Positions 53,796 to 62,579 of a stretch of 64,000 nt of DNA are shown here, one piece after another. A program made the translations under genes and the position numbers. The notes under the pieces are model-generated. The model made no database searches and was not told the DNA's origin. It saw nothing but the letters and a program-made list of their open reading frames with translations. The DNA is from Pseudaeromonas sp963677375 (lineage in GTDB: Bacteria; Pseudomonadota; Gammaproteobacteria; Enterobacterales; Aeromonadaceae), in assembly GCA_963677375.2 (NCBI GenBank), contig CAXXIF010000019.1, positions 186,001 through 250,000 on the forward strand, given 5' to 3'. How positions within the stretch are numbered: position 1 is the stretch's first letter; each line of letters opens with the position of its first letter.

Positions 53796-54856
53796 GACGA
53801 GGACTCCGTGTTGGCTTGCGGTTTTTGCCGCTCGGCTTCCAGCCGGCGTTGCTGCTCTTCGAAGGACTCATAGGCCTTGACGATGCGAGCGACCACCGGA
53901 TGCCGGACTACGTCCTCGGCCTGGAAGAAGTTGAATGAGAGGCCATCGACATCACTCAATACTTCGATGGCATGACGCAGACCGGATTTCTGATGGCGCG
54001 GTAAGTCGATTTGGGTGATGTCGCCGGTGACCACGGCTTTGGAGTTGAAGCCAATCCGGGTCAGGAACATCTTCATCTGCTCGACCGAGGTGTTCTGCCC
54101 TTCATCGAGGATGATAAAGGCATCGTTCAGGGTCCGGCCACGCATATAGGCTAGCGGGGCGATTTCGATGATCTGGCGCTCGATGAGCTTTTCGACGCGC
54201 TCGAAGCCGAGCATTTCGAACAGGGCGTCGTAGAGCGGGCGCAAGTAAGGGTCAACCTTCTGCGACAAGTCGCCGGGCAGGAAGCCGAGCTTCTCTCCGG
54301 CTTCCACCGCCGGGCGGGTCAGCAGGATGCGGCGCACATCCTGACGCTCCAGGGCATCGACCGCTGCTGCCACGGCCAGATAGGTCTTGCCGGTACCGGC
54401 CGGACCTATGCCGAAGGTGATGTCGTGAGTCACCACGTTGGCGATGTATTGGGCCTGATTCGGAGTGCGTGGTTTGACCATGCCCCGCTTGGTCTTGATG
54501 TTGACTTCCTTACCGTAGGGAATAGTGCTCGCAGCCTGGGAGTTGGTCGCTTCATCCTGGTCCAGAACATGGCACTCGGTGATCGCCAGATGGACCTGAT
54601 CCGGGGTCAGGTCGACCAGCTTCTGACCGCGTACCGGCTGGGTTTCCACATACAGGCGTTTGAGCAGTTCGATCACGATTTCGGCCTGCAGTGCTTTCCC
54701 CACCACCTGAAAGTGGTGATCGCGGTAGATAATTTCGACGCCGAGACGGCGTTCGATCTGCTTGATATTGTCATCAAATGGGCCACAGAGGCTGGCCAGA
54801 CGCTGGGCGTCAGCGGGTTCCAGGTGCAGATCCAGAGTAGTGATATGACGGCTCAA
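53792..54856 (-). CDS. ybeZ: PhoH-like ATPase YbeZ
   Basis: This 354-residue P-loop ATPase has Walker A in GPAGTGKTYLA and Walker B in AFIILDEGQN, and partners YbeY in rRNA work. I choose a TTG start at 54856: GAGAGGA lies four bases upstream and the protein then begins like E. coli YbeZ (ITTLDLHLEPADAQRL against REITLEPADNARL). An upstream TTG at 54886 would add ten residues. Confidence 0.93.
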   Translation of the reverse strand: MSRHITTLDLHLEPADAQRLASLCGPFDDNIKQIERRLGVEIIYRDHHFQVVGKALQAEIVIELLKRLYVETQPVRGQKLVDLTPDQVHLAITECHVLDQDEATNSQAASTIPYGKEVNIKTKRGMVKPRTPNQAQYIANVVTHDITFGIGPAGTGKTYLAVAAAVDALERQDVRRILLTRPAVEAGEKLGFLPGDLSQKVDPYLRPLYDALFEMLGFERVEKLIERQIIEIAPLAYMRGRTLNDAFIILDEGQNTSVEQMKMFLTRIGFNSKAVVTGDITQIDLPRHQKSGLRHAIEVLSDVDGLSFNFFQAEDVVRHPVVARIVKAYESFEEQQRRLEAERQKPQANTESSS

Positions 54857-54922
54857 TGTATCCTCTCGGGCAATTCTCTCGGACAAAATCAGAACACGGG
54901 GGCGCGCAGGCCCCCGTCGGGA

Positions 54923-56353
54923 TCAGGGACGGAAAGTGGCGACACCCAGTTCATCGGCAACGCCATCGGGACGACGGGCGAGGATTTCACTCGGACGAAT
55001 GCTGTGGCGTAAATCCATGTCCGCTTCGGTCCGTACCAGTTTGCCGCGCAGCGAGTGGGGGAACACCTCAGTGATCTCCACATCGACGAACTGACCAATC
55101 AGGCGGGCGTCGCCCTCGAAATTGACCACTCGGCTGTTTTCGGTGCGGCCGCGCAACTCCATCAGGTCGTTCTTGGATGGACCTTCCACCAGAATGCGCT
55201 GGACGGTACCGAACATCTCGCGACTGTACTGCATGGCCTGGTTGTTGATCACCTGCTGCAGGTGATACAGACGTTCCTTCTTCACCTCCATCGGGGTGTC
55301 ATCCGGCATGTCGGCGGCCGGTGTCCCCGGGCGCGGACTGAAGATGAAGCTGAAACTCATGTCGAACTTGATATCGTCGATGAGCTTCATGGTGCGGGCG
55401 AAGTCGTCATCGGTTTCACCAGGGAAGCCGACGATAAAATCGGAGCTGATGGTGATATCTGGACGGGCAAGCCGCAAGGCGCGGATCTTCGACTTGTATT
55501 CCAGTGCCGTATGTGGTCGTTTCATCATGGTCAGGATGCGATCCGAGCCGCTTTGCACCGGCAGGTGCAGGAAGCTGACCAGCTCAGGGGTGTCCTTGTA
55601 GACCTCGATGATGTCATCGGTGAATTCGATGGGGTGACTGGTGGTATAGCGAATCCGGTCGATACCATCGATGGCCGCCACCAAACGCAGCAGTTGGGCA
55701 AAGGTACAGAGCTCGCCATCGTGGGTCGGCCCGCGGTAGGCATTGACGTTTTGCCCCAGCAAATTCACTTCGCGCACACCCTGCTCGGCCAACTGGGCAA
55801 TTTCAAATAACACATCGTCGAGAGGGCGACTCACCTCTTCGCCCCGAGTATAGGGAACGACGCAGTAAGTGCAGTATTTGGAGCAGCCTTCCATGATGGA
55901 GACATAGGCAGTGGGGCCCTCGGCGCGCGGTTCGGGCAGGGAATCGAACTTCTCGATCTCCGGGAAGGAGACATCGACCTGGGCACCATGACCACTCTGC
56001 ACCTGCTTGATCATCTGCGGCAGGCGGTGCAGGGTTTGCGGTCCGAAGACGATATCGACTTGCGGTGCGCGGGTACGGATGGCATCGCCTTCTTGGGAGG
56101 CCACGCAACCACCAACCGCAATCACCAGGTTCGGATTGATTTTTTTCAGCTCCTTCCAGCGCCCCAGTTGATGGAACAGCTTCTCCTGGGCTTTTTCCCG
56201 GATGGAGCAGGTATTGAGCACCAGCACGTCGGCCTCGTCGGCCAGTTCGGTGGCTTCGTAGCCTTGGGAGGCACCCAACAAGTCCGCCATCTTGGACGAG
56301 TCGTACTCGTTCATCTGGCAGCCCCAGGTTTTGATATGCAGTTTTTTGCTCAT
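54923..56353 (-). CDS. miaB: tRNA-2-methylthio-N6-dimethylallyladenosine synthase
   Basis: This 476-residue methylthiotransferase has the UPF0004 domain (about 1-115; Cys in TWGCQMN, LNTCSIREKA and GGCVASQEG), a radical-SAM core with CSKYCTYCVVPYTRG, and a C-terminal TRAM domain. It modifies A37 of tRNAs reading UNN codons. The ATG lies 67 bases before the next minus-strand gene. It is first in the miaB-ybeZYX-lnt run and divergent from ubiF. Confidence 0.96.
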   Translation of the reverse strand: MSKKLHIKTWGCQMNEYDSSKMADLLGASQGYEATELADEADVLVLNTCSIREKAQEKLFHQLGRWKELKKINPNLVIAVGGCVASQEGDAIRTRAPQVDIVFGPQTLHRLPQMIKQVQSGHGAQVDVSFPEIEKFDSLPEPRAEGPTAYVSIMEGCSKYCTYCVVPYTRGEEVSRPLDDVLFEIAQLAEQGVREVNLLGQNVNAYRGPTHDGELCTFAQLLRLVAAIDGIDRIRYTTSHPIEFTDDIIEVYKDTPELVSFLHLPVQSGSDRILTMMKRPHTALEYKSKIRALRLARPDITISSDFIVGFPGETDDDFARTMKLIDDIKFDMSFSFIFSPRPGTPAADMPDDTPMEVKKERLYHLQQVINNQAMQYSREMFGTVQRILVEGPSKNDLMELRGRTENSRVVNFEGDARLIGQFVDVEITEVFPHSLRGKLVRTEADMDLRHSIRPSEILARRPDGVADELGVATFRP

Positions 56354-56642
56354 GGAGATTCTTTGCGCGCTTAACCAAATAATTCAAGGGAGGCAGGAAG
56401 GGACTCAGCCATTCGCTACCCGAAGGACCGCGTATTCTACCCCCTTACTCCGATGGAGACTAGTTTCTATCCAACCCGCATTTTGTAGGGGTATTGTCGC
56501 TGAGGCATCCTTCCAGATCCCACATTCCCGCTGATTTTCAGCCGTATTCGCTCCCGACGCATCCGGGCTGGGATACAATGGCGGCCTCGGAGATAACCTT
56601 GTTGCTGCGCCATCACCGGATGGTTGCCATTGGAGTCGGTTG

Positions 56643-57845
56643 ATGGAACCCCAAGAGTCACAGATACCCCCTATTCGGAATGCCGATATTACCGTGATTG
56701 GCGGTGGCATGGTGGGTGCGGCCGCCGCCTGTCGTCTGGCCCAGGCCGGACTCGATGTGGTGGTGGTCGAGGCGCAAGCCCCCCTGCCTTTTGCTCCGGA
56801 ACAGGCGATGGATCTGCGTGTTTCGGCCATCAGCCCGGCCTCGGTTGCCTTATTACAGGCTTGCGGTGCCTGGACCTCGGTTCTGGCGATGCGTGCCTGC
56901 CCCTATCGTTGGCTGGAAACCTGGGAGCTGGAGGGAATGGCAACCCGCTTTGCCGCCGCGCAGTTGGGCGTCTCCGAGTTGGGGTTCATCGTCGAAAACC
57001 GCATTCTGCAACTGGCGTTGTGGCAACAACTGCGGGCGTTGCCGAATGTGACGCTACGAGTCGGCGTCCAACTCGCAGGGCTTAGCCAACATGCGGATGG
57101 CACCCTGATCACCTTGAGTGATGGTTCGCAGCTTGCCAGCCGTCTGGTGTTGGGGGCCGATGGCGCCCAATCGCGGACCCGCGAATTAGCGCAGATTGGC
57201 GTGACCAGTTGGGACTATCGTCAGGCCTGCTTGCTGATCAATGTGGATATTGCCGGTGGCCAGCAGGACATCACCTGGCAGCAGTTTACCTCCCGTGGGC
57301 CGCGGGCCTTTTTGCCGCTGGCCGGTAGTCATGGCTCTTTGGTGTGGTACGACACCCCGGAGCGGGTGCGGGAGCTGCAGGGCTTGCCGTTGCCGCAGTT
57401 GGCCGTGCAGGTGCGGCAGCACTTTCCGGCGCGCTTGCCGGAGTTTGTTGTCACGGCGGCGGGAAGTTTTGCCCTGACCCGACGCCATGCCCAGCGCTAT
57501 GTCAGTGGCCGAGTGGTGCTACTGGGCGATGCGGCTCATACCATACATCCGCTGGCGGGGCAGGGGGTGAACCTGGGATTTCGGGATGTCAGCGAGCTGT
57601 GTCAGCGCATCGAGGCGGCGCTGCAGGCTGGCGAGCCCTGGGATGCTTCGCCCCTGCTACGCGACTATGAGCGTCGTCGGCGTCGGGATAATTTGCTGAT
57701 GCAAACCGCAATGGATGGTTTCTATCTGGCCTTTAGCAATGATCTGCCGCCGCTCCGGCTAGTGCGCAATCTGGGACTGTTGCTGGCGGAGCATGGTGGC
57801 CCGCTCAAGCGCCTGGCGCTGCGGTATGCCTTGGGACTGGCGTAA
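56643..57845 (+). CDS. ubiF: Ubiquinone-biosynthesis FAD monooxygenase (UbiF-like)
   Basis: This 400-residue FAD hydroxylase of the UbiH/UbiF/VisC family has the dinucleotide fold VIGGGMVGAAAACRL, the DG motif VLGADGAQSRTR and the GD motif LLGDAAHTIHPLAGQGVNLG. Position beside miaB and the metT-like tRNA array matches E. coli ubiF (C6 hydroxylation of the ring), so that assignment is favoured over ubiH. ATG 56643 has GGAG seven bases upstream. Confidence 0.88.
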   Translation: MEPQESQIPPIRNADITVIGGGMVGAAAACRLAQAGLDVVVVEAQAPLPFAPEQAMDLRVSAISPASVALLQACGAWTSVLAMRACPYRWLETWELEGMATRFAAAQLGVSELGFIVENRILQLALWQQLRALPNVTLRVGVQLAGLSQHADGTLITLSDGSQLASRLVLGADGAQSRTRELAQIGVTSWDYRQACLLINVDIAGGQQDITWQQFTSRGPRAFLPLAGSHGSLVWYDTPERVRELQGLPLPQLAVQVRQHFPARLPEFVVTAAGSFALTRRHAQRYVSGRVVLLGDAAHTIHPLAGQGVNLGFRDVSELCQRIEAALQAGEPWDASPLLRDYERRRRRDNLLMQTAMDGFYLAFSNDLPPLRLVRNLGLLLAEHGGPLKRLALRYALGLA

Positions 57846-57998
57846 CAACGGCACTTTGAGCATGGGCATGCTGAAGCGGCCCATGATGAAATACTGCGCA
57901 AACAGATCACCTTATGTGGCGTTCAGGATGATTTCTTGACGAATAGGGAATAAATACAACGAAGATGAAGATCAGGATGAAACGGAAGAGGGGGAGAA

Positions 57999-58075
57999 TG
58001 GTGGCTATGACGGGATTCGAACCTGTGACCCCCGCATTATGAGTGCGATGCTCTAACCAACTGAGCTACATAGCC
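57999..58075 (-). tRNA. tRNA-Met (CAT), elongator, copy 1
   Basis: This 77-base tRNA has encoded CCA, a full cloverleaf, anticodon loop CTCATAA and T-loop GGTTCGAATCC. It is almost identical to E. coli metT/metU elongator tRNA. It is the last gene of the array. Confidence 0.96.
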
Positions 58076-58104
58076 ATTTTAAATTTTTTACTTGCGGAAC
58101 TAGA

Positions 58105-58178
58105 TGGCTGGGGTGCTGGAATTCGAAGCTAGGCATATTGCCGAGAGCAAAACCAACTTTCAGTCATTCATCTAAATA
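58105..58178 (-). pseudogene. Degenerate tRNA-Gln unit A (74 bp)
   Basis: The part from the anticodon-like GGTTTTGC onward, through the T-arm to the acceptor 3' strand and CCA, resembles tRNA-Gln. The 5' half (acceptor 5' strand and D-arm) is replaced by the spacer GATGAATGACTGAAAGTTG. It abuts unit B as a tandem repeat. It cannot fold into a cloverleaf. Confidence 0.75.
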
Positions 58179-58252
58179 TGGCTGGGGTGCTGAGATTTGA
58201 ACCTAGGCATAACGCCGAGAGCAAAACCAACTTTCAGTCATTCATCTAAATA
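58179..58252 (-). pseudogene. Degenerate tRNA-Gln unit B (74 bp)
   Basis: This is a tandem copy of unit A with a few differences (TTTGAACCTAGGC in the T-arm region on the plus strand). On the minus strand it follows tRNA-Gln copy 1 with no spacer beyond its own 25 bases. Confidence 0.75.
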
Positions 58253-58327
58253 TGGCTGGGGTGCTAGGATTCGAACCTAGGTATGGCGAGATCAAAACCC
58301 GCTGCCTTACCGCTTGGCGACACCCCA
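58253..58327 (-). tRNA. tRNA-Gln (TTG), copy 1
   Basis: This 75-base tRNA has encoded CCA, anticodon loop TTTTGAT, an intact T-loop GGTTCGAATCC and paired acceptor TGGGGTG/CACCCCA. Confidence 0.96.
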
Positions 58328-58332
58328 GTGGA

Positions 58333-58409
58333 TGGTGGCTATGACGGGATTCGAACCTGTGACCCCCGCATTATGAGTGCGATGCTCTAACCAACTGAGC
58401 TACATAGCC
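58333..58409 (-). tRNA. tRNA-Met (CAT), elongator, copy 2
   Basis: This copy is identical over its 77 bases to copy 1, with encoded CCA. Confidence 0.96.
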
Positions 58410-58438
58410 ATTTGAATGTTTTTACGTTCTGAGCAAGA

Positions 58439-58515
58439 TGGCCGCGATGTTGGATTTGAACCTAGGTATGACGCCGGGAACAAAATCAACTTCACAACGA
58501 ATCATCAATCAGAGA
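58439..58515 (-). pseudogene. Degenerate tRNA-Gln unit C
   Basis: This is the most decayed of the units. Only AACCTAGGTAT and a CCA-like end of tRNA-Gln remain clear, and the acceptor strand is altered (TGGCCGCGATGTT on the plus strand). It directly follows tRNA-Gln copy 2 on the minus strand. Confidence 0.65.
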
Positions 58516-58590
58516 TGGCTGGGGTGCTAGGATTCGAACCTAGGTATGGCGAGATCAAAACCCGCTGCCTTACCGCTTGGCGACACCCCA
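58516..58590 (-). tRNA. tRNA-Gln (TTG), copy 2
   Basis: This copy is identical over its 75 bases to copy 1, with encoded CCA. Confidence 0.96.
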
Positions 58591-58642
58591 TCCGGGACAG
58601 AACTTAACTTAATCAACCAGCTTTTTACTTGACGTATCAAGA

Positions 58643-58717
58643 TGGCTGGGGTGCTAGGATTCGAACCTAGGTATGGCGAGATCAAAACCCGCTGCCTTAC
58701 CGCTTGGCGACACCCCA
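58643..58717 (-). tRNA. tRNA-Gln (TTG), copy 3
   Basis: This copy is identical over its 75 bases to copy 1, with encoded CCA. Confidence 0.96.
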
Positions 58718-58798
58718 ATCAAGAGTTCTTGCTGCACAATATGAAGAAATGCTGGAAACCAGCGAACCATCCGTCAACAATCAAGACGATATAGAAAA

Positions 58799-58871
58799 TG
58801 GCTGGGTGCTGAGATTTGAACCTAGGCATAATGTCGAGATCAAAACCAACTTGCAGTCATTCATCTAAAGA
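58799..58871 (-). pseudogene. Degenerate tRNA-Gln unit D
   Basis: It has the same spacer (GATGAATGACTGCAAGTTG) and tRNA-Gln 3' half as units A and B, with one base lost in the acceptor strand. It directly follows tRNA-Gln copy 4 on the minus strand. Confidence 0.72.
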
Positions 58872-58946
58872 TGGCTGGGGTGCTAGGATTCGAACCTAGG
58901 TATGGCGAGATCAAAACCCGCTGCCTTACCGCTTGGCGACACCCCA
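58872..58946 (-). tRNA. tRNA-Gln (TTG), copy 4
   Basis: This copy is identical over its 75 bases to copy 1, with encoded CCA. Confidence 0.96.
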
Positions 58947-58950
58947 ATGT

Positions 58951-59027
58951 TGGTGGCTATGACGGGATTCGAACCTGTGACCCCCGCATTATGAGTGCGA
59001 TGCTCTAACCAACTGAGCTACATAGCC
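58951..59027 (-). tRNA. tRNA-Met (CAT), elongator, copy 3
   Basis: This copy is identical over its 77 bases to copy 1. It is the first gene of the array, about 40 bases after the promoter. Confidence 0.96.
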
Positions 59028-59073
59028 AACACTCTTCACCGTTCAACAGTACCCTGTTCAACTGTGCGGGCGA

Positions 59074-59102
59074 ATTATGCGGATCTGACCCTGAGGCGTC
59101 AA
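59074..59102 (-). promoter_or_regulatory. Sigma-70 promoter of the tRNA array
   Basis: On the minus strand TTGACG, 17 bases, then CATAAT, followed by a GC-rich discriminator (TCGCCCGC). This is a strong promoter of the type under stringent control, placed just before the first tRNA-Met. Confidence 0.85.
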
Positions 59103-59251
59103 CCCCTTTTTCCCCTGCCTTTGTCTGCTTGGCGAAGAAATGGTCGCTCAAGGCGCGGAAGGGGAATGAATCGCCAGCAAGCGGCTGAATCCGCATCACA
59201 TTTACCCATTCACTCCCAGCTGTTGCCCCGTACTTGTCTGACATCGCGCAT

Positions 59252-59279
59252 AAAAAAACCCTCGCGAGCGAGGGTTTTT
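59252..59279. terminator. Terminator after ychF
   Basis: AACCCTCGC-GA-GCGAGGGTT forms a 9-bp stem with A and T runs on the two sides, so it can work in both directions. It lies 17 bases after the ychF stop codon. Confidence 0.9.
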
Positions 59280-59295
59280 CAGTGAGACAGGTGGA

Positions 59296-60387
59296 TTAAA
59301 CGTTGAACAAGAAGTTCAGCACGTCACCATCTTTGACGATGTAATCCTTGCCTTCGGCGCGCATCTTGCCCGCTTCCTTGGCGCCTTGCTCACCCTTGTA
59401 GGTGATAAAGTCGTCAAAGGCGATGGTTTGGGCACGAATAAAGCCCTTCTCGAAATCGGTGTGGATCTTGCCTGCAGCCTGTGGTGCCGTAGCGCCGACG
59501 GGGATGGTCCAGGCGCGAACTTCCTTCACCCCGGCGGTGAAGTAGGTTTGCAGGCTCAGTAATTCGTAACCGGCACGGATCACCCGGTTCAGGCCAGGCT
59601 CTTCCAACCCCAGCTCGGCCATGAACTCTTCACGGTCAGCATCTTCCATCTCGGCCAGGTCGGACTCGATAGCGGCACACACCGGGACCACCACAGAACC
59701 TTCCTTGGCGGCAATGGCACGGACCTGATCCAGGAACGGATTGTTCTCGAAACCATCTTCATTGACGTTGGCGATGTACATGGTGGGTTTGAGCGTCAGG
59801 AAGCTCAGATAACGGATGGCCGCCTTCTCTTCAGCGGTCAGCTCCAGGGTGCGCAGCATACCGGCTTCGGAAAGTACCGGCAGGCACTTTTCCAGGACGG
59901 AGAGCTCCAGCTTGGCATCCTTGTCGCCGCCCTTGGCCTTCTTCTGGATACGGTGGATGGCGCGCTCGCAGGTATCGAGATCCGCCAACGCCAGCTCGGT
60001 GTTGATGGTTTCGATGTCTTCGGCTGGATGCACCTTGCCCGCGACGTGGATGATGTTGTCATCTTCAAAGCAACGAACCACATGGCCGATGGCTTCGGTT
60101 TCTCGGATATTGGTCAGGAACTTGTTACCCAGACCTTCGCCGGTGGAGGCACCCTTGACGAGCCCTGCAATATCGACGAACTCCATGGTGGTGGGAACCA
60201 CACGTTGCGGCTTGATGATTTCAGCCAGCGCATCGAGGCGCGGATCTGGCATAGGTACCACACCGGTATTTGGCTCTATGGTGCAGAACGGGAAGTTGGC
60301 CGCTTCGATGCCCGCCTTGGTCAGTGCATTGAACAGGGTGGATTTGCCGACATTCGGCAGGCCTACGATACCGCATTTGAAACCCAT
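59296..60387 (-). CDS. ychF: Redox-responsive ATPase YchF (OLA1 family)
   Basis: This 363-residue Obg-family protein prefers ATP. It has a P-loop GLPNVGKST, the switch segment DIAGLVKGASTGEGLGNKFL, the NVNE nucleotide-specificity motif in place of NKXD, and a C-terminal TGS domain ending LNFLFNV. It binds ribosomes and affects oxidative-stress responses. It follows pth by 20 bases. Confidence 0.96.
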   Translation of the reverse strand: MGFKCGIVGLPNVGKSTLFNALTKAGIEAANFPFCTIEPNTGVVPMPDPRLDALAEIIKPQRVVPTTMEFVDIAGLVKGASTGEGLGNKFLTNIRETEAIGHVVRCFEDDNIIHVAGKVHPAEDIETINTELALADLDTCERAIHRIQKKAKGGDKDAKLELSVLEKCLPVLSEAGMLRTLELTAEEKAAIRYLSFLTLKPTMYIANVNEDGFENNPFLDQVRAIAAKEGSVVVPVCAAIESDLAEMEDADREEFMAELGLEEPGLNRVIRAGYELLSLQTYFTAGVKEVRAWTIPVGATAPQAAGKIHTDFEKGFIRAQTIAFDDFITYKGEQGAKEAGKMRAEGKDYIVKDGDVLNFLFNV

Positions 60388-60407
60388 GGAGGTCTCCTTC
60401 TAAGGGG

Positions 60408-61001
60408 TTAGGAACCGGCCTTGAACGTATGCAAACGGTTCATGGCTCGGGTCATATCTTGTTGAAACAGTAGGTCGGTGCAGCGCAGGGCTTCGTCCAG
60501 CGCGGCAACGATAAGTTCTTGCTCCTTCTGCGGAGCCTTGGTCAGCACGAAACCGGCGACCTGACTCTTGTCGCCCGGGTGGCCTATGCCCAACCGCAGA
60601 CGATGGAATTCCTTGCTGTTGCCCATCTTGCTGATGATGTCCTTGAGGCCGTTGTGGCCGCCATGACCACCGCCCTGTTTGAAACGGGCAACGCCAGGGG
60701 GTAAATCCAGTTCATCATGAGCGACCAGGATACTTTCGACCGGGATCTGGAAAAACTTGGCTAGGGCACTCACCGACTTGCCGCTCAGGTTCATGAACGT
60801 CGTCGGGATCAGCAATCGGACCTCCTGACCCGCCAGCGTAATGCGGCTGGTCAGACCGTAGTACTTGGGATCTTCGCGCAGAGAACCGTTATGCCGGGCC
60901 GCCAGCTCGGCCACATACCAGGCTCCCGCATTATGGCGGGTATAGGCATATTCCGGGCCCGGATTTCCCAGACCGACAATCAGACGGATGTCGCTACTCA
61001 T
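60408..61001 (-). CDS. pth: Peptidyl-tRNA hydrolase
   Basis: This 197-residue enzyme releases tRNA from drop-off peptides. The catalytic His is in YTRHNAGAWYV, Asp in VAHDELDLPPG, and the conserved GGHGGHNGLK loop follows. It is first in the pth-ychF pair. Confidence 0.96.
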   Translation of the reverse strand: MSSDIRLIVGLGNPGPEYAYTRHNAGAWYVAELAARHNGSLREDPKYYGLTSRITLAGQEVRLLIPTTFMNLSGKSVSALAKFFQIPVESILVAHDELDLPPGVARFKQGGGHGGHNGLKDIISKMGNSKEFHRLRLGIGHPGDKSQVAGFVLTKAPQKEQELIVAALDEALRCTDLLFQQDMTRAMNRLHTFKAGS

Positions 61002-61208
61002 GACTGTTGCTCTTTAAAAAGGGGCGTGATGCGATTTTTGACCACCGGAGGGGACCTCCGGTTACAGGATGCGACATTCTAGCCAGCATGGGGCCGTCAC
61101 TCAACGTCAGTCCGCGGATAATCGCTGTCGCAGTGGCGATGAGGCTGGATAAATGCGAAGAGGCGGCACAGGCCGCCTCCGCATCCGAGTCTGTTGACCG
61201 AGTCAGGC

Positions 61209-61589
61209 TCAGGTCAGCTGGACCGGGATATCCTTGCCGGTACGCGCGATATTGTTCTGGGCATCCAGGTAGACCAGACGTGGCTTGTGCTGGGCAATCT
61301 CGGCTTCATCGAACATGCCGTAGGCACAGATGATGACCCGATCACCGACGGCGGCCTTGCGAGCTGCGGCACCGTTCAGGGAGATCATGCGTGAGCCCCG
61401 TTCGCCAGCAATGGCGTAAGTATGGAAACGGTCGCCAGTTTCGACGTTGTAGATGTCGATTTGCTCATTCTCGATGATGCCGGCCGCATCCAGCAGATCC
61501 AGGTCGATACCACAGGACCCTTCATAGTTCAGCACCGCATGAGTGACACGGGCTTGATGCAGCTTGCCTCTGAGCATAATTCGTTGCAT
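61209..61589 (-). CDS. panD: Aspartate 1-decarboxylase proenzyme
   Basis: This 126-residue pyruvoyl enzyme makes beta-alanine for pantothenate. The self-cleavage site Gly-Ser is in LNYEGSCGID at residues 24-25. ATG 61589 has GAGG about eight bases upstream and gives the E. coli length. It is the last gene of panB-panC-panD. Confidence 0.96.
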   Translation of the reverse strand: MQRIMLRGKLHQARVTHAVLNYEGSCGIDLDLLDAAGIIENEQIDIYNVETGDRFHTYAIAGERGSRMISLNGAAARKAAVGDRVIICAYGMFDEAEIAQHKPRLVYLDAQNNIARTGKDIPVQLT

Positions 61590-61639
61590 TACTTTTCCTC
61601 TTTCAACCACCACCGGAACCCCAGCGGGCGGAATATAAA

Positions 61640-62503
61640 CTATCTGCCTTGTGGGTGCAAATTCACCACCAGATTGTCGATCAGTCGCGCCTTGCCGAGA
61701 AAGGCGGCCATCAGGATCACCAGCGCCTGACTGTGGGGACTCACCGGCAGCAGGGTCTGGGCATCGACGATATCGATGGCATCGGTACGGAAACCGACCT
61801 CATCCAGCTGTTCACTGGCTTGTTGTACCAACGCATCAAAATCCCGCACACCTTGACTAATCTGCTCGCCCAGCCAGTTCATGGTCCGAGCCAGCTGTGG
61901 CGCCAGCGCCCGCTCGTTGCTCGTCAGGTAACCATTGCGTGAGGAGAGTGCCAGCCCGTCGTCGGCGCGTACTGTGGCGACGCCAATGATCTCGATGGGC
62001 TGCGCCAGATCGGCGACCATCTTGCGGATCAATGCCAGTTGCTGGTAATCCTTCTGGCCGAAGCAGGCCACATCGGGCTGAACCAGGTTGAACAGTTTGG
62101 TGACCACAGTGGAGACACCCCGGAAATGACCAGGACGCAGCGCGCCTTCGAGCAGGGTGGAGATCCCCGGTACATCGACAAAAGTCTGGGCGCCCAAGCC
62201 CTGGGGATACATGATCTCCGGGGTTGGGGTAAAGACCAGATCGACGCCGACATCATGCAGCAGGGCGCAATCTTGCTCCAGAGTGCGCGGGTAGTTGACC
62301 AGATCTTCGGCCCGGTCAAACTGCATCGGGTTGACGAAGATGCTGACGACCACGCGCTCGGCCCGCTGCTGGGCTTCGCGAACCAGAGTCAGATGACCTT
62401 GATGCAGGTTGCCCATGGTGGGGACGAAGGCAACGGTTTCGCCCGCCTGCCGATAGGAACGAATCGCGGCACGCAGTGTCTGGGTGTCGTTAACCACTTG
62501 CAT
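61640..62503 (-). CDS. panC: Pantothenate synthetase
   Basis: This 287-residue enzyme joins pantoate and beta-alanine with ATP. Motifs are PTMGNLHQGHLTLV (HIGH-like), FVNPMQF and FGQKDYQQL, then SSRNGYL. ATG 62503 has AAGGAG six bases upstream; the longer open frame upstream is not used. Confidence 0.96.
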   Translation of the reverse strand: MQVVNDTQTLRAAIRSYRQAGETVAFVPTMGNLHQGHLTLVREAQQRAERVVVSIFVNPMQFDRAEDLVNYPRTLEQDCALLHDVGVDLVFTPTPEIMYPQGLGAQTFVDVPGISTLLEGALRPGHFRGVSTVVTKLFNLVQPDVACFGQKDYQQLALIRKMVADLAQPIEIIGVATVRADDGLALSSRNGYLTSNERALAPQLARTMNWLGEQISQGVRDFDALVQQASEQLDEVGFRTDAIDIVDAQTLLPVSPHSQALVILMAAFLGKARLIDNLVVNLHPQGR

Positions 62504-62579
62504 GAGTTGCTCCTTGTTACCCGTCGCGTTGCCCGGAAGAACAGATACCGGGACGCAGCAGTAAAACGAAAATAGGCTG

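Noticed and set aside
58105..59027. Regularly repeated units that could suggest a CRISPR array
   Set aside because: The repeats are intact tRNA-Gln and tRNA-Met genes and tRNA-derived fragments with CCA ends; the spacers are not unique and there are no cas genes.
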